Below the pieces are notes generated by a model. It was given only the letters and a program-made list of their open reading frames with translations, was not told where the DNA came from and made no database searches. A program made the translations under genes and the position numbers. This document shows, piece by piece, positions 25,692 to 34,895 of a DNA stretch of 64,000 nt. Each line of letters begins with the position of its first letter. Position 1 is the first letter of the stretch. This stretch comes from Planctomycetota bacterium (GTDB lineage: Bacteria > Planctomycetota > Planctomycetia > Pirellulales > PALSA-1355): the NCBI GenBank assembly GCA_003389325.1, contig QQVE01000046.1, positions 62,001 to 126,000 on the forward strand. The letters are read 5' to 3'.

Positions 25692-26888
25692 ATGTCGATT
25701 GTTCGTCCTACTTCGGGCCGTATCGCTTCGCTCGACCAGTACCGCGGCTACACGGTAGCCGGCATGTTCCTGGTGAACTTCGTCGGTTCGTTTGCGGCCA
25801 CGCCGATCATTTTCACCCACCAGAACACGTTCTGCAGCTATGCCGACACGATCATGCCGCAATTCTTCTTTGCGGTGGGATTCGCCTTTCGGCTCACGTT
25901 CGGCCGCCGGGCCCAAAGCGAGGGGCTGGCCCGCGCCTACGGCCACGTGATTCGCCGCCTGCTGGGGTTGGCGCTGGTGGCCATCGTCGTCTACGGCGCG
26001 CCGAAAGCGGCCAACAACTGGGAACAGTTTCTCGAGCGCGGTCCGCTCAATGCGCTTTGGCATTCTTTTCATCGCGTCTGGTTTCAGACGCTGATGCACA
26101 TCGCCGTCACGTCCCTGTGGATTCTGCCGGTGGTCCGCGCCGGCGCCCTGGTGCGCGTGGCCTACATGGTCGCCTCGGCCGGGTTGCAGGTGGCCTTGTC
26201 GCACTGGTTCTATTTTGACTGGGTCAACGGCGGCAACGGCGGTGGCGGAATCGACGGCGGCGTGCTGGGGTTTCTGTCGTGGACGATCCCGATGGTCATC
26301 GGCACGCTGGCCTGCGATGCGGTCACCCCGGCCGACGGCCGGCCGCGATTGGTCAAGATGATCGTCTGGGGCTTGTTGCTGATGGGCCTCGGCTGGCTGA
26401 TGTCGTCCGGGACGACGCTCTACAACGTGCCCGAAGGCGAAGTGATCGGCATGCGCGAGCAACTTCGCGCCCCCGACCCGGTGATTCCCTATGCGGAGCG
26501 ATGGGAGGAGCCCGGCTGGACGTTTGCCGAGCCGCCGTTCGTGCCGCCCCCTCCGAGCGACGAGCGCCAGCACAACTACTGGATGATGAGCCAGCGGGCG
26601 GCCACCGTGTCATACCACACGTTCGCCGCGGGATTGTCGCTGGCGCTGTACGCGCTGTTCTACATCGCCTGCGATATTTGGGGCTGGCAGCTCGGCGTGT
26701 TCCGCACGCTGGGCACCAATGCGCTGGTGGCCTATATCCTGCACGGCATGGTCGATGCCGCAGTAAGCCCCTTCATTCCCAAGGACGCCCCCGGCTGGTA
26801 CATCACCTGCGGCTTCCTGCTCTATTTCGGCATCACCTACCTGTTCGTGCGCCACCTAGAAAAGAACAATATCTACCTCAAGCTGTAG
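25692..26888 (+). CDS. multi-pass membrane acyltransferase-like protein (HGSNAT/DUF5009 type)
   Basis: This is a 398-residue protein. I start at ATG 25692; the frame extends upstream without a better site. It opens with the family signature RIASLDQYRGYTVAGMFLVNF and has about nine to ten hydrophobic segments. A periplasmic-like loop (~255-305) is rich in Pro, Glu and Trp. Relatives include heparan-alpha-glucosaminide N-acetyltransferase, which moves acetyl groups from acetyl-CoA across the membrane onto sugars. It lies between the acylase-esterase fusion and the sialidase-deacetylase operon, so a role in glycan acetylation or processing is plausible. Its 3' end faces the ChbG gene with a gap of only six bases. 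Confidence 0.75.
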   Translation: MSIVRPTSGRIASLDQYRGYTVAGMFLVNFVGSFAATPIIFTHQNTFCSYADTIMPQFFFAVGFAFRLTFGRRAQSEGLARAYGHVIRRLLGLALVAIVVYGAPKAANNWEQFLERGPLNALWHSFHRVWFQTLMHIAVTSLWILPVVRAGALVRVAYMVASAGLQVALSHWFYFDWVNGGNGGGGIDGGVLGFLSWTIPMVIGTLACDAVTPADGRPRLVKMIVWGLLLMGLGWLMSSGTTLYNVPEGEVIGMREQLRAPDPVIPYAERWEEPGWTFAEPPFVPPPPSDERQHNYWMMSQRAATVSYHTFAAGLSLALYALFYIACDIWGWQLGVFRTLGTNALVAYILHGMVDAAVSPFIPKDAPGWYITCGFLLYFGITYLFVRHLEKNNIYLKL

Positions 26889-26894
26889 GCGAGG

Positions 26895-27860
26895 CTAGGA
26901 GCCGGCCTGACGCTTGTCGTTCATTTCGCGTACCTGCTTCCAGTCGACGACCTCGACGCCGGTTTGCTTGACGGCCTCGATGAAGTCGGGGTCGGTGAAC
27001 ACGCGGCGGTCGGTGTCGCGCAGGCCCGAGCTGCTGGTGATGGCCTGCAGTTCGGCATTGTCGTAGCCGCAGTGAATGATCAGATAGCGCACGCCGGGCT
27101 CGGTATCGGCGATGGCCTTGAGGTACATCTCCTTCTTGTCGTCGAGTGTGCCCTTGGTGTAGTACTGCGTCATGAAGTCGAGCACCGGCAGGCCGGCGTT
27201 GTCCAGGTCGTCGACCAGTTGCCGGGCCCGATTGCGAATCTGCTCGTCGCGTGCCACGGTCGGCGAGTTGACCGCCCGCAGAAAAAACACCGGCACGTCG
27301 AACTCGATGCCCAGCTTGACGTAGATGGCGATCAAATCGGGCCGGCTGACGACCGCGCCCATGTGCGTATCGAGATGCGTCACGGGCACGCCGAAATCGA
27401 GCGCACGCTGCACTTGAGCCCGCAGCTCGGTCTCCACTTCGCTGGCCTTGGCGTTCAGCGCTACTTGCGGGACGCTGTCCCACATGTAGCCTTCCTCATC
27501 GACCAGGCTGGGCACTTTGTGCCGCCCGGCCACGGGGCCCCAGCGGTACTGGTCCCACTCGCTGTTGAGGGTCAGGTGGATGCCGAAGTCTTTCTCCGGA
27601 TGCTCCTTGGCGTAGGCGGCAATCTCCTTGAACCAGGGGCACGGCACCATGATGCTGGCCGACGAGACGATGCCCTTTTCCATGGCGTCGATCGTGGCCA
27701 TGTTCACCGAATGCGACATGCCCGCGTCGTCGGCGTGAATGATCACGTAGCGTTTGCCGTCTGTCTCGTCGGCCAGCGCGGAACTCGACGAGCCAGCCAG
27801 CAGGCAAACCACGGCTAGAACCGCAGCGAGGCCGCGGCCCCAAGTATGTATACGTTGCAT
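26895..27860 (-). CDS. secreted ChbG/YdjC-family carbohydrate deacetylase
   Basis: This is a 321-residue protein starting at ATG 27860 (AGGGGTG upstream) with a signal peptide (1-31). Metal and catalytic motifs of the YdjC/ChbG family are present: IIHADDAGMSHSVN, GIHLTLNSEW and THLDTHMG. ChbG removes an acetyl group from N-acetylated oligosaccharides such as chitobiose. The cytoplasmic E. coli enzyme lacks a signal peptide, whereas this one is exported. It starts five bases after the sialidase stop, so the two form one operon and probably act on the same extracellular glycan. Confidence 0.9.
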   Translation of the reverse strand: MQRIHTWGRGLAAVLAVVCLLAGSSSSALADETDGKRYVIIHADDAGMSHSVNMATIDAMEKGIVSSASIMVPCPWFKEIAAYAKEHPEKDFGIHLTLNSEWDQYRWGPVAGRHKVPSLVDEEGYMWDSVPQVALNAKASEVETELRAQVQRALDFGVPVTHLDTHMGAVVSRPDLIAIYVKLGIEFDVPVFFLRAVNSPTVARDEQIRNRARQLVDDLDNAGLPVLDFMTQYYTKGTLDDKKEMYLKAIADTEPGVRYLIIHCGYDNAELQAITSSSGLRDTDRRVFTDPDFIEAVKQTGVEVVDWKQVREMNDKRQAGS

Positions 27861-27865
27861 TGCGT

Positions 27866-29047
27866 TCACCCCTGGTCGCCGGCCTTGATCCAGTCCTCGT
27901 TGAAGGCCGCGTGCTTCATGCTCTTGCCTCCCTCGACGAAATAGCTGTACACCGCGTGGATCGTGCCGTCCTTGCCCTGGATGATGGCCGGGTAGTGATA
28001 GGACCCTTTGTCGTGCTTCTCCACGTGGCGCGTGTACTTCCAAGTCTTGCCCTCGTCTTCGGAAAGCGAGACGGCCAGGCTATTGCGGCCTCGGGTCGTG
28101 TCGTTGTAGATCAGCACCCAGTTGCCGTTCTCGAGCCGCACGGCGTCGAGACCCGAGCCCGGGTTGGGCAGATCGGCCACGCCGACCGGACCCCAGGTCT
28201 TGCCCCCGTCCTTCGACTCGGCGACACGAATCTTATCCATGATGCCGTTCTCGCGCATGTAGGCCACGAGCGTGCCGTCTTTGCGCTCGAGCACGGCCGG
28301 CTGGATGTTGCCAAAGCCGATCAACGGCTCGCTGGCATACCAATGCTTGCCCTTGTCGTCGCTGAGGGCCATCAGCGAGAAGGAATAGGTGTCCGTATAC
28401 AGCGGCAGCACGTACCGACCGGTGGAGAGGATCGTCGGCTTGCAGCGCGGCTGCCAGCCCATCCGCTGACCGAGCTTGTTGCCCAGCCGGCTCTCGAGTC
28501 CTTCGCGGTAGTCGGTGATGCGCGTCTTCAGCTCGGGCCGCTTGGCGAGTGCGTCTTCGAACAGGCCCAGGGCCCTGTCCTTGAAGTCGAACGGCTTGAG
28601 CCAGATCACCCCCTGCCAGTCCCATTCGGGCGCGCCATCGCCCTGGTAGTCGGTCGACGTGCGGTAGTTGGTCAGCGCCGATTCCCAATGGTTGTCCAGA
28701 ATGATCGGCCAGAACAGCCAGAGCTTGTCGTCCTCGTCGATCATCATGCAGGTGTTGCAGTCGGGAAACTCCGGGTTGTCGGCCATCAGGAACGCCTCGC
28801 TCCAGGTGCTCTCCCCCTTGCGCAATCGCGACCCGAACACGGCCACGTCGTCGCTGCGCCGCTCGCCCGAGCCGCGATACCAGGAGACGAGCAGGTCGCC
28901 GTTGGGACACTCCACGACCCCCGGGGCATGGTTGTGCTGCGGATGCAGAGGAAAGATCAGTTCCTCGGAGTACTCGGGAGCGGCGAAGGCCGCCGCGGCC
29001 CAGGCCATGCAGCACGCCGCCACGATGCCAGCAGGGAATCGAATCAT
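27866..29047 (-). CDS. secreted BNR-repeat sialidase-like protein
   Basis: This is a 393-residue protein starting at ATG 29047 (GAGGA nine bases upstream) with a signal peptide (1-24). It is a predicted six-bladed propeller of the exo-alpha-sialidase type with three clear Asp-boxes: SDDKGKHW, SKDGGKTW and SEDEGKTW. Acidic and aromatic residues of the active face are suggested by ILDNHWESALTNYRTS and KGSYHYPAIIQG. The family releases terminal sialic acids; some members act on other sugars, and I do not see a textbook FRIP motif. It is the first gene of a two-gene operon with the ChbG-type deacetylase. Confidence 0.85.
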   Translation of the reverse strand: MIRFPAGIVAACCMAWAAAAFAAPEYSEELIFPLHPQHNHAPGVVECPNGDLLVSWYRGSGERRSDDVAVFGSRLRKGESTWSEAFLMADNPEFPDCNTCMMIDEDDKLWLFWPIILDNHWESALTNYRTSTDYQGDGAPEWDWQGVIWLKPFDFKDRALGLFEDALAKRPELKTRITDYREGLESRLGNKLGQRMGWQPRCKPTILSTGRYVLPLYTDTYSFSLMALSDDKGKHWYASEPLIGFGNIQPAVLERKDGTLVAYMRENGIMDKIRVAESKDGGKTWGPVGVADLPNPGSGLDAVRLENGNWVLIYNDTTRGRNSLAVSLSEDEGKTWKYTRHVEKHDKGSYHYPAIIQGKDGTIHAVYSYFVEGGKSMKHAAFNEDWIKAGDQG

Positions 29048-29233
29048 CGTCAGGTGTCCTCGCGAAGGGGATAAAACTTCCGCCGGTAGTCCAGGGTAGA
29101 GTTCAATGGTATCATTCACGAAAGCCCGAGTACACCTGCCCAAACGTGTGCCCGGGAGCCGCAAAACGCGGCTTGTGCGCCGTTCTTGCTTGCCACTGGG
29201 ACGAGCGCCCACGCGCGCTTCTCGGAACGCCCG

Positions 29234-30202
29234 ATGCAAATCGTCGACATCCATCACGTCAGCCGCCGATTCGGCAGCGTGCAGGCTCTGCGCGACGTCA
29301 GCCTTTCGCTTTCGGCAGGAACGATCGGGCTGGTCGGCAACAACGGCGCCGGCAAGTCGACGCTGCTCAAGGTGCTGTTGGGTTTGCTTGCACCCGACGC
29401 CGGCGGAGGCACAATTCTGGGCTGCGACATTCGCCACGGCTCGCGCGAGTTGCGCTCGCGCGTGGGCTACATGCCCGAGGCCGCGGCCATCGTTCCCATG
29501 TTGCGCGGCGTCGAATTCGTGGCCTTCGCCGGCGACCTGTACGGCATGCCCCACCGCGACGCTAAACGCCGCGCGCACGAGGTGCTCAACTACGTCGGCC
29601 TGGGCGAACTGCGCTATCGCCGCCTGGAAGAGTACTCCACCGGCAATTTACAGCGGCTCAAGCTGGCCGCGGCGCTGGTGCACGACCCGCAGTTGCTGTT
29701 GCTCGACGAACCGACCAACGGGCTCGATCCGGCCGGCAGGGCCGCGATGCTCGAGCTGCTCGAGGACCTCATCGCCGAGACCGGCAAGAGCGTCTTCTTA
29801 TGCACCCACCTGCTGGGCGACGTCGAGCGGCTGTGCCGGCAAATCGTCGTGCTCGATCGCGGTACCGTGGCCCGGGCAGGCACGATGCAAGAGATGCGCG
29901 CCGAAGTGAACAACCGCTTCGAGCTGAGCTGGACCGGCGATGCCGCTGTGTTTCGCACCACCCTAACGGCCGCGGGCGTCGAGTTCGCCGATCCCGCGGA
30001 TCAAGGCCAGGCCAAGGTGATGGTCGTCGTGCCGTCCGGCTTCAGCACCGGGACGTTTTTCGAGCTGGCCCGCGCCAGTGGCACGGTGTTGACGCACCTG
30101 AAGGCCGATGAAGAAAACCTCGAGCGGCTGTTTTTCCGCGTCACTCTGCAAGACGATACCGTTCCGGAACCCGCCCAAGGACAAACGCTGCCGGCCACGT
30201 AA
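29234..30202 (+). CDS. ABC transporter ATP-binding protein (pair 1)
   Basis: This is a 322-residue protein from ATG 29234. Walker A is GNNGAGKST, Walker B LLLLDEPTNGLD, and the H-loop is in CTHLL. The signature region reads YSTGNLQRLKLA instead of LSGGQ, as in several ABC-2 exporters of the CcmA/YhaQ type. About 90 residues after the nucleotide-binding domain form a C-terminal accessory domain. It is followed 65 bp later by a six-helix permease on the same strand. The substrate cannot be inferred; a second ATPase-permease pair faces this one. Confidence 0.92.
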   Translation: MQIVDIHHVSRRFGSVQALRDVSLSLSAGTIGLVGNNGAGKSTLLKVLLGLLAPDAGGGTILGCDIRHGSRELRSRVGYMPEAAAIVPMLRGVEFVAFAGDLYGMPHRDAKRRAHEVLNYVGLGELRYRRLEEYSTGNLQRLKLAAALVHDPQLLLLDEPTNGLDPAGRAAMLELLEDLIAETGKSVFLCTHLLGDVERLCRQIVVLDRGTVARAGTMQEMRAEVNNRFELSWTGDAAVFRTTLTAAGVEFADPADQGQAKVMVVVPSGFSTGTFFELARASGTVLTHLKADEENLERLFFRVTLQDDTVPEPAQGQTLPAT

Positions 30203-30267
30203 CGCACCGACGTCGCCCGAGAACGCCTCGACCTATTCGCCTCGACCTCTCACTCCCCTGCCCTGCC

Positions 30268-31158
30268 ATGGAACTCGATCAGGCCCACTACCACGGCTGG
30301 CAAGGCACGCTGCGATCACCATGGTCGGCCTGCGCGGCGATCGTGCGAGTGGCCATCGTGCAGGTGCTGCGCAACAAGGCCTACTGGCTCGTGCTGGGAC
30401 TGGGCACGCTGCGGTTCCTGGCCTACTGGAGCATTATCTACGCCGTCACCCAGCTCACGCTGCCCGGCGACGCCCACGATCGGCTGCTCGAGGCCTTTGG
30501 CTTCAGCGCCAACTCGGACGTCGATCAGAACAACGGCTATATCATGTTCATGGAGGGGCAGAACATCGTCGTGATGATCCTGCTGGCCTTCTCGGGCAGC
30601 TTGCTGGTGGGCGCCGACTTTCGCTTGAAGGCCCTGCCTTTCTACTTGTCGCGCCGCATCGACAAGCGGCACTACATCGTCGGCAAGCTGCTGGCCATCA
30701 GCACGGTGATCGCGCTGTTGACGGTTGTGCCGGCGCTGCTGTTGTTTCTCGAATACGGCATGTTCACTTCGTCGACTGAATACTGGCTGGCGAATTGGCG
30801 GATCGTCGTTTCGGTGCTGGCCTTCGGCGCCGTGCTGTGCATCGTCAACAGCATCCTGCTGGTGGCCATCGCCGCTTACTTGCAGCGGATCGTGCCGATC
30901 ACGATCGCCTGGGCCAGCCTGTTCCTGCTGGTCGGCCGACTGGGAAGCTTTCTCTATCGCGAGACCGACAACGCCTACTGGCGGCTGCTCGATCCCTGGC
31001 GCGACATGCGGCTCGTGGGCCGCTTGTGCTTCGGCTCGTTCCGCGATGAGACCGACCGCACGCTGGCTTGGTGGGCCTTGGCCATCCTGACGACCCTGTG
31101 CGCCGTGGCACTCTTGGCCCTGGTGCACCGCGTGCGTGCCGTCGACGTCGTCGAGTAG
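30268..31158 (+). CDS. ABC-2-type permease (pair 1)
   Basis: This is a 296-residue membrane protein with about six hydrophobic segments, starting at ATG 30268. No ribosome binding site is visible, so it may depend on translation of the upstream ATPase. It begins with a cytoplasmic helix, then VRNKAY-like text (VLRNKAYWLVLGLG) typical of ABC-2 permeases, and a LPFYLSRRIDKRHYIVGK loop. It forms a transporter with the ATPase at 29234-30202. Its end is 24 bp from the end of the opposing permease. Confidence 0.82.
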   Translation: MELDQAHYHGWQGTLRSPWSACAAIVRVAIVQVLRNKAYWLVLGLGTLRFLAYWSIIYAVTQLTLPGDAHDRLLEAFGFSANSDVDQNNGYIMFMEGQNIVVMILLAFSGSLLVGADFRLKALPFYLSRRIDKRHYIVGKLLAISTVIALLTVVPALLLFLEYGMFTSSTEYWLANWRIVVSVLAFGAVLCIVNSILLVAIAAYLQRIVPITIAWASLFLLVGRLGSFLYRETDNAYWRLLDPWRDMRLVGRLCFGSFRDETDRTLAWWALAILTTLCAVALLALVHRVRAVDVVE

Positions 31159-31182
31159 CGCACGAAGCGCCGTGACGATCGT

Positions 31183-31947
31183 CTAGGTGAGGTCGCGGTA
31201 CTCACGTCGAGCAAAGATGGCGGCGGCCAGCAGAATGCCGCCCACGGCGATGCCTCCCAGCGTCCACGTCGCCGTCACGACGCTCAAGGGCTCGAACCAG
31301 TCGGCCGGCGGCGGTTTCAGGCCCTCGGGCTCGCCGGCAGCATACATGATCGAGCGGCCGTAGTAGTTCACGGCCACGCGCTTCACAATGCCCGGCAAGT
31401 TGCCGAGGATCACTTCCATGAACAGCGCGTAGATCAACGCGATGATCGTGGCGTGGCGAAAGCTTACGGCAAACAGATGAAACAGGCCCACGTAGGCCAG
31501 CGTCATGTACGTGACCGCCGGCAGGTAAAGCGGAAAGGCCACCTGGCCCGCCGCCCCGGCCAGCCGGCAGTAAAGCCAAAAGCTGCCCAGCACGAGCCCC
31601 ATCACCAGCGGCAGCGTGGCGGTGAACTTGGCCAAGAGCACCATCGCTCTGGGAATCGGCCGCACGAGCAAGAAGACCAGCGTGCGATCCTCGCGATCGC
31701 CGCCGATGCTGGCCGTGCCGAACGCCAGGGCGCAGATCGGAATCACGAACGATGCAAACACCAGGATCATGAACTCGCTGAACTCGCGAAACTCGCGGGT
31801 CGACCAGTCCGGCCGGTCGTAGTGCCTTCGCAGCACGAACAGCAGGCAGCCGGCCAGCGGCAACAGCACCATCAACGTGCTGCTGGACCACAGCAGCCGT
31901 CCGAACGACAGCGAGGTAAGGGTGCCCCAGGCCCGCAAGAGTCTCAT
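31183..31947 (-). CDS. ABC-2-type permease (pair 2)
   Basis: This is a 254-residue membrane protein with about six hydrophobic segments. Its ATG (1947 end, at 31947) overlaps the TGA of the ATPase gene by four bases (ATGA), so the two are translationally coupled. Typical text includes GTASIGGDREDRTLVFLLVRPI, the conserved cytoplasmic loop of ABC-2 permeases of the gliding-motility/copper-export type. It pairs with the ATPase at 31944-32861. Substrate unknown. Confidence 0.88.
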   Translation of the reverse strand: MRLLRAWGTLTSLSFGRLLWSSSTLMVLLPLAGCLLFVLRRHYDRPDWSTREFREFSEFMILVFASFVIPICALAFGTASIGGDREDRTLVFLLVRPIPRAMVLLAKFTATLPLVMGLVLGSFWLYCRLAGAAGQVAFPLYLPAVTYMTLAYVGLFHLFAVSFRHATIIALIYALFMEVILGNLPGIVKRVAVNYYGRSIMYAAGEPEGLKPPPADWFEPLSVVTATWTLGGIAVGGILLAAAIFARREYRDLT

Positions 31948-32861
31948 GTCCGTCCCTGCTGCAAGTAGTCGAACACCGCGTCGGCGCCGGTGTCGAGCGA
32001 TTGGATCCGCCGGACGTCGACGCCGTGCTCGCAGACCAACTCGCCGAACTGCTCGAAGAACTGTTGCTGATTCCGCGTCTTGACCACGAGTTTGTCGTCG
32101 CGCATCTCGACGCCCAGCACGTCGGGATTCTCGGTGAGCATGGCCGCCAGCCGCCGCGTGGGCGTGGCCACGATCTCCACGACCAGCGGCCGCGTCTGCA
32201 TTAGATTGCGCACCTCGGCCAGCGTACCCGAGGCAATGATGCGGCCGCGCGACATCACCAGGATCGAGTGGGCCAGTTGTTCGATTTCGACCAGGATGTG
32301 GCTCGAAACCAGGATCGTCTTGCCCTGCCCGGCCAGGCGGAACAGCAACTCGTTGATCTCGCGCCGCCCGCCAGGGTCGATGCCCGAGAGCGGCTCGTCG
32401 AGCAGCAGCAGCCAGGGATCGTGCACCAGGGCCTGGGCCAGCTTGATCCGCTGCCGCATACCGTGGCTGCAGCCGGCCAGCCGGCGATCGCCGCGCTCGG
32501 CCATACCCACTTCGTCCAGCACATGTTCGGTCCGCTGGCGGGCTTCGGCGCGCGAGAAGCCGTGCAGCCGGGCCATGGCGTAGACGAACTCGCGGCCGGT
32601 CATCTCCTCGTAGAAGCTGTTGATGTCGGGGCTGTAGCCCAAGTGGTCCTTCGAGGCCGTGCTCCAGGCGCTGTGATCGCCGATACGCACGCTACCCTGG
32701 CTCGGGCGGAGTTGGCCGCTGGCCAGCTTGATCAGCGTGCTCTTGCCGGCCCCGTTGGCTCCCAGCAATCCGGTAATGCCCGGGCCGATGCGGCAGGTGA
32801 TGTTGTTCACGCCGATGACCGGGCCGTAGAACTTGGTCACCTGGTCGAACACGAGCAGCAT
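31944..32861 (-). CDS. ABC transporter ATP-binding protein (pair 2)
   Basis: This is a 305-residue protein. I prefer ATG 32861, right before the nucleotide-binding fold (LLVFDQVTKFYG); a start at 32921 would add 20 residues without a ribosome binding site. Walker A is GANGAGKST, the signature is CSHGMRQRIKLA, and Walker B is LLLLDEPLSGIDPGG. It is different enough from the ATPase at 29234 that this is not a recent duplication. It is coupled to the permease at 31183-31947. Confidence 0.92.
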   Translation of the reverse strand: MLLVFDQVTKFYGPVIGVNNITCRIGPGITGLLGANGAGKSTLIKLASGQLRPSQGSVRIGDHSAWSTASKDHLGYSPDINSFYEEMTGREFVYAMARLHGFSRAEARQRTEHVLDEVGMAERGDRRLAGCSHGMRQRIKLAQALVHDPWLLLLDEPLSGIDPGGRREINELLFRLAGQGKTILVSSHILVEIEQLAHSILVMSRGRIIASGTLAEVRNLMQTRPLVVEIVATPTRRLAAMLTENPDVLGVEMRDDKLVVKTRNQQQFFEQFGELVCEHGVDVRRIQSLDTGADAVFDYLQQGRT

Positions 32862-33035
32862 CGGACTCTCAGCGACGTGGTGCGTCTGGTCGCTGAAGTG
32901 CACGTGGCCGGCGCGTTGCATGGCGAGACGTTTGCGGTGACGAGCCTGAGGTTCCCTGCCCCCTCATGTTACCCCGCAGCGTACGCCGCCCGCCAGGGGC
33001 GCTCGCGCCGTCGCCGATTGCTCCGCAAATGCACG

Positions 33036-33073
33036 CGGCCCAGGCACGCGAACGGGCTCGCGTGCCTGGGCCG
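33036..33073 (-). terminator. 16-bp hairpin downstream of the lipoprotein gene
   Basis: Arms 33036-33051 and 33058-33073 are perfectly complementary around a 6-base loop, 38 bp after the stop of the lipoprotein gene. On the minus strand the stem is followed by CGTGCATTTGC, only a weak T-run. Confidence 0.55.
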
Positions 33074-33111
33074 TGACGTCGCCAATGTTTCCTGGGCAAC
33101 GGGCCGAACGC

Positions 33112-33762
33112 CTAGCGGGTGTAAGTCCCGGCCGGCGGAGCCGTCGGGGCGGCCGCATTGTACGGCTGCGACGGCGTGGCGTACGGATCATTCGCCGCGT
33201 AGGGATCGTGGGTCGGAGGCGCCGAGGCTTGTCCACCGTAGGGCGTCTGCTGCTGGGCATAGGCCGGCGGCTGGCCGTAACCACCTGCCGTCGTCGCGGC
33301 CGGCGGCTGGCCATAGAGCGAGGTCTGCGGAGCGGCCGACTGCGTCGCCGATGCCGGGTAGCTGGGGTACGGGCTCGCGGCCGAGGCTACACCGCCCGCC
33401 GGTGCCGCCGGCATCGTGCCGTAGGCCGGACCATAGGGCGCCGCCCCGCCTGCCGGCTGAGCGTACGGCGAGGTCTGCTGTGCCAGCGGCGGAGCCGGAT
33501 GCGGCGTTTGCGGATAGCTGGTGCCCGGATAAACCGGCAGGTTGCTCCACGAACCTGCTGCGGGCATCGACACGGTCGGCGGCGCAGTGCCGGCCATCGA
33601 GTTGAGCTGCGGCGCGGGGGGCGCATTGGTCAGGCTCGAGGCATCCGTGGCCGTGTCCTTCTTGCCGAAAGTGGGAATGAACGACGGCATCTTCGCGCTG
33701 GAGCATCCTCCACACGCGGCCAACGCCGTGACGGCCAGGCCAACGGCAAATGAGACTCGCAT
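33112..33762 (-). CDS. Pro/Ala/Tyr-rich low-complexity lipoprotein
   Basis: This is a 216-residue protein starting at ATG 33762 (AAGGA upstream) with a lipoprotein signal (LAAC, Cys17, followed by Gly-Gly-Cys-Ser). The mature protein is almost entirely Pro, Ala, Tyr, Gln, Gly and Ser, with repeated SPYAQP, PYGPAYG and DPYA-type units. No folded domain is visible. It is likely a flexible surface or outer-membrane-anchored extension. A 16-bp hairpin follows the gene. Confidence 0.75.
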   Translation of the reverse strand: MRVSFAVGLAVTALAACGGCSSAKMPSFIPTFGKKDTATDASSLTNAPPAPQLNSMAGTAPPTVSMPAAGSWSNLPVYPGTSYPQTPHPAPPLAQQTSPYAQPAGGAAPYGPAYGTMPAAPAGGVASAASPYPSYPASATQSAAPQTSLYGQPPAATTAGGYGQPPAYAQQQTPYGGQASAPPTHDPYAANDPYATPSQPYNAAAPTAPPAGTYTR

Positions 33763-34038
33763 AGGTACGTCCTTGTTCTGTGCATGCGGCGAGGCGCGCG
33801 CCACCAGCAGCGTGGGTCACCTGATGGTGCGCAGCTCGAGCCTAAGAGGGAAATACACTCGTGACGGGAACGGCAGGGCCCTGGCAACGTGGGTCAGACG
33901 GGCGACACGACCTGCCTATAGTCGATATTCGGACCGTGCCACTGGCGAACCTGACCCAATCCGAAGAATTTGGCCGTCCACTACCGCAGGAACGAGCCCC
34001 CGTGGTTGGCTAGCCGGCAGGTCCCGAAGCTGGCAAGC

Positions 34039-34722
34039 CTAGCTAGCAACGGGCTCGGGTTCGGAGCTGGGAACGCCCACGGCCAGCACGGTTCCGCCGC
34101 TGGCGAAGCCATCGTCGACGGCGCGCGTCCAGGTCACGTCGACCACGAACGACAGCCGCTGCTGCTCGCCCAGATGAAAGGTGAGCAACACGGTCTGCTC
34201 GGGAATCGGCTCGGCATGCTCGAACGAGACGACGCGCGACGAAATCTGCTGCAGCGATCCGGCGGTCGACGGCGCGGCGATACCCAATTCCCCTTTGGCG
34301 TCGACGGGAGTAATCGTAAGCGGGTAGTCGGCCAGCATCTCCATCTGGTCGCGGCGGCGATTCCGCTGCGCATGGCCCAGCTTGCGGCGCGTGTCAAGCG
34401 TGGCCTGATGCGCTAGCTTGCGCACCGCGGCATTGATCGAGTCGATCGTCGCGCTGTGCTGGTTGAGCCGTGCCAATCCGGTTTCGAAGCGAGCTTTGGT
34501 CACCTTGTCGCGCGTTTTCTGCTGCCGCGCCAGGCGAATGCGTTCGATGCTGCCCAACCCGACAGCGGCGACAAGACCAAAGGCGCCCATCTCGGCCCAG
34601 ATGACCTGCCAGCGCTCGTCGAGCGTGCGGCCATAGGCGGCCGCCAGCAGGCAGACGCTGAGCCAGCCGATCAGGCTTGGCAGGGACACCAAGCGCTTCT
34701 TTTCCGAGGATTTCGGCTCCAT
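34039..34722 (-). CDS. membrane protein with PilZ-like C-terminal domain
   Basis: This is a 227-residue protein. I use ATG 34722, which has GGAG eight bases upstream; ATG 34737 has none. Two membrane segments (about 13-29 and 42-58) are followed by a basic helical linker. The C-terminal domain (about 130-220) has a beta-barrel pattern, SSRVVSFEHAEPIPEQTVLLTF and VVDVTWTRAVDDGFASGGTVL, that resembles divergent PilZ domains in planctomycetes. The RxxxR c-di-GMP motif is not convincing, so ligand binding is uncertain. Confidence 0.55.
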   Translation of the reverse strand: MEPKSSEKKRLVSLPSLIGWLSVCLLAAAYGRTLDERWQVIWAEMGAFGLVAAVGLGSIERIRLARQQKTRDKVTKARFETGLARLNQHSATIDSINAAVRKLAHQATLDTRRKLGHAQRNRRRDQMEMLADYPLTITPVDAKGELGIAAPSTAGSLQQISSRVVSFEHAEPIPEQTVLLTFHLGEQQRLSFVVDVTWTRAVDDGFASGGTVLAVGVPSSEPEPVAS

Positions 34723-34895
34723 ATACGATCTCCACATGAAAGGTAGGCCACGCGCCGAGACGGTCAAATCGGCGGGTTTCGGGCCGGTCGCGGCCTCTCG
34801 AAAACGGCGCAAATGCCGCAGAAAACGCATTCGCGCACACCAGCGCCGACAGCGCGGCGTAACGCCGTGCGTGCCCGCCCGGGAAGCGGCGGGAC

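Noticed and set aside
27860..29074. 404-residue open frame antisense to the sialidase
   Set aside because: The minus strand has three Asp-boxes and a signal peptide; the plus frame has none.
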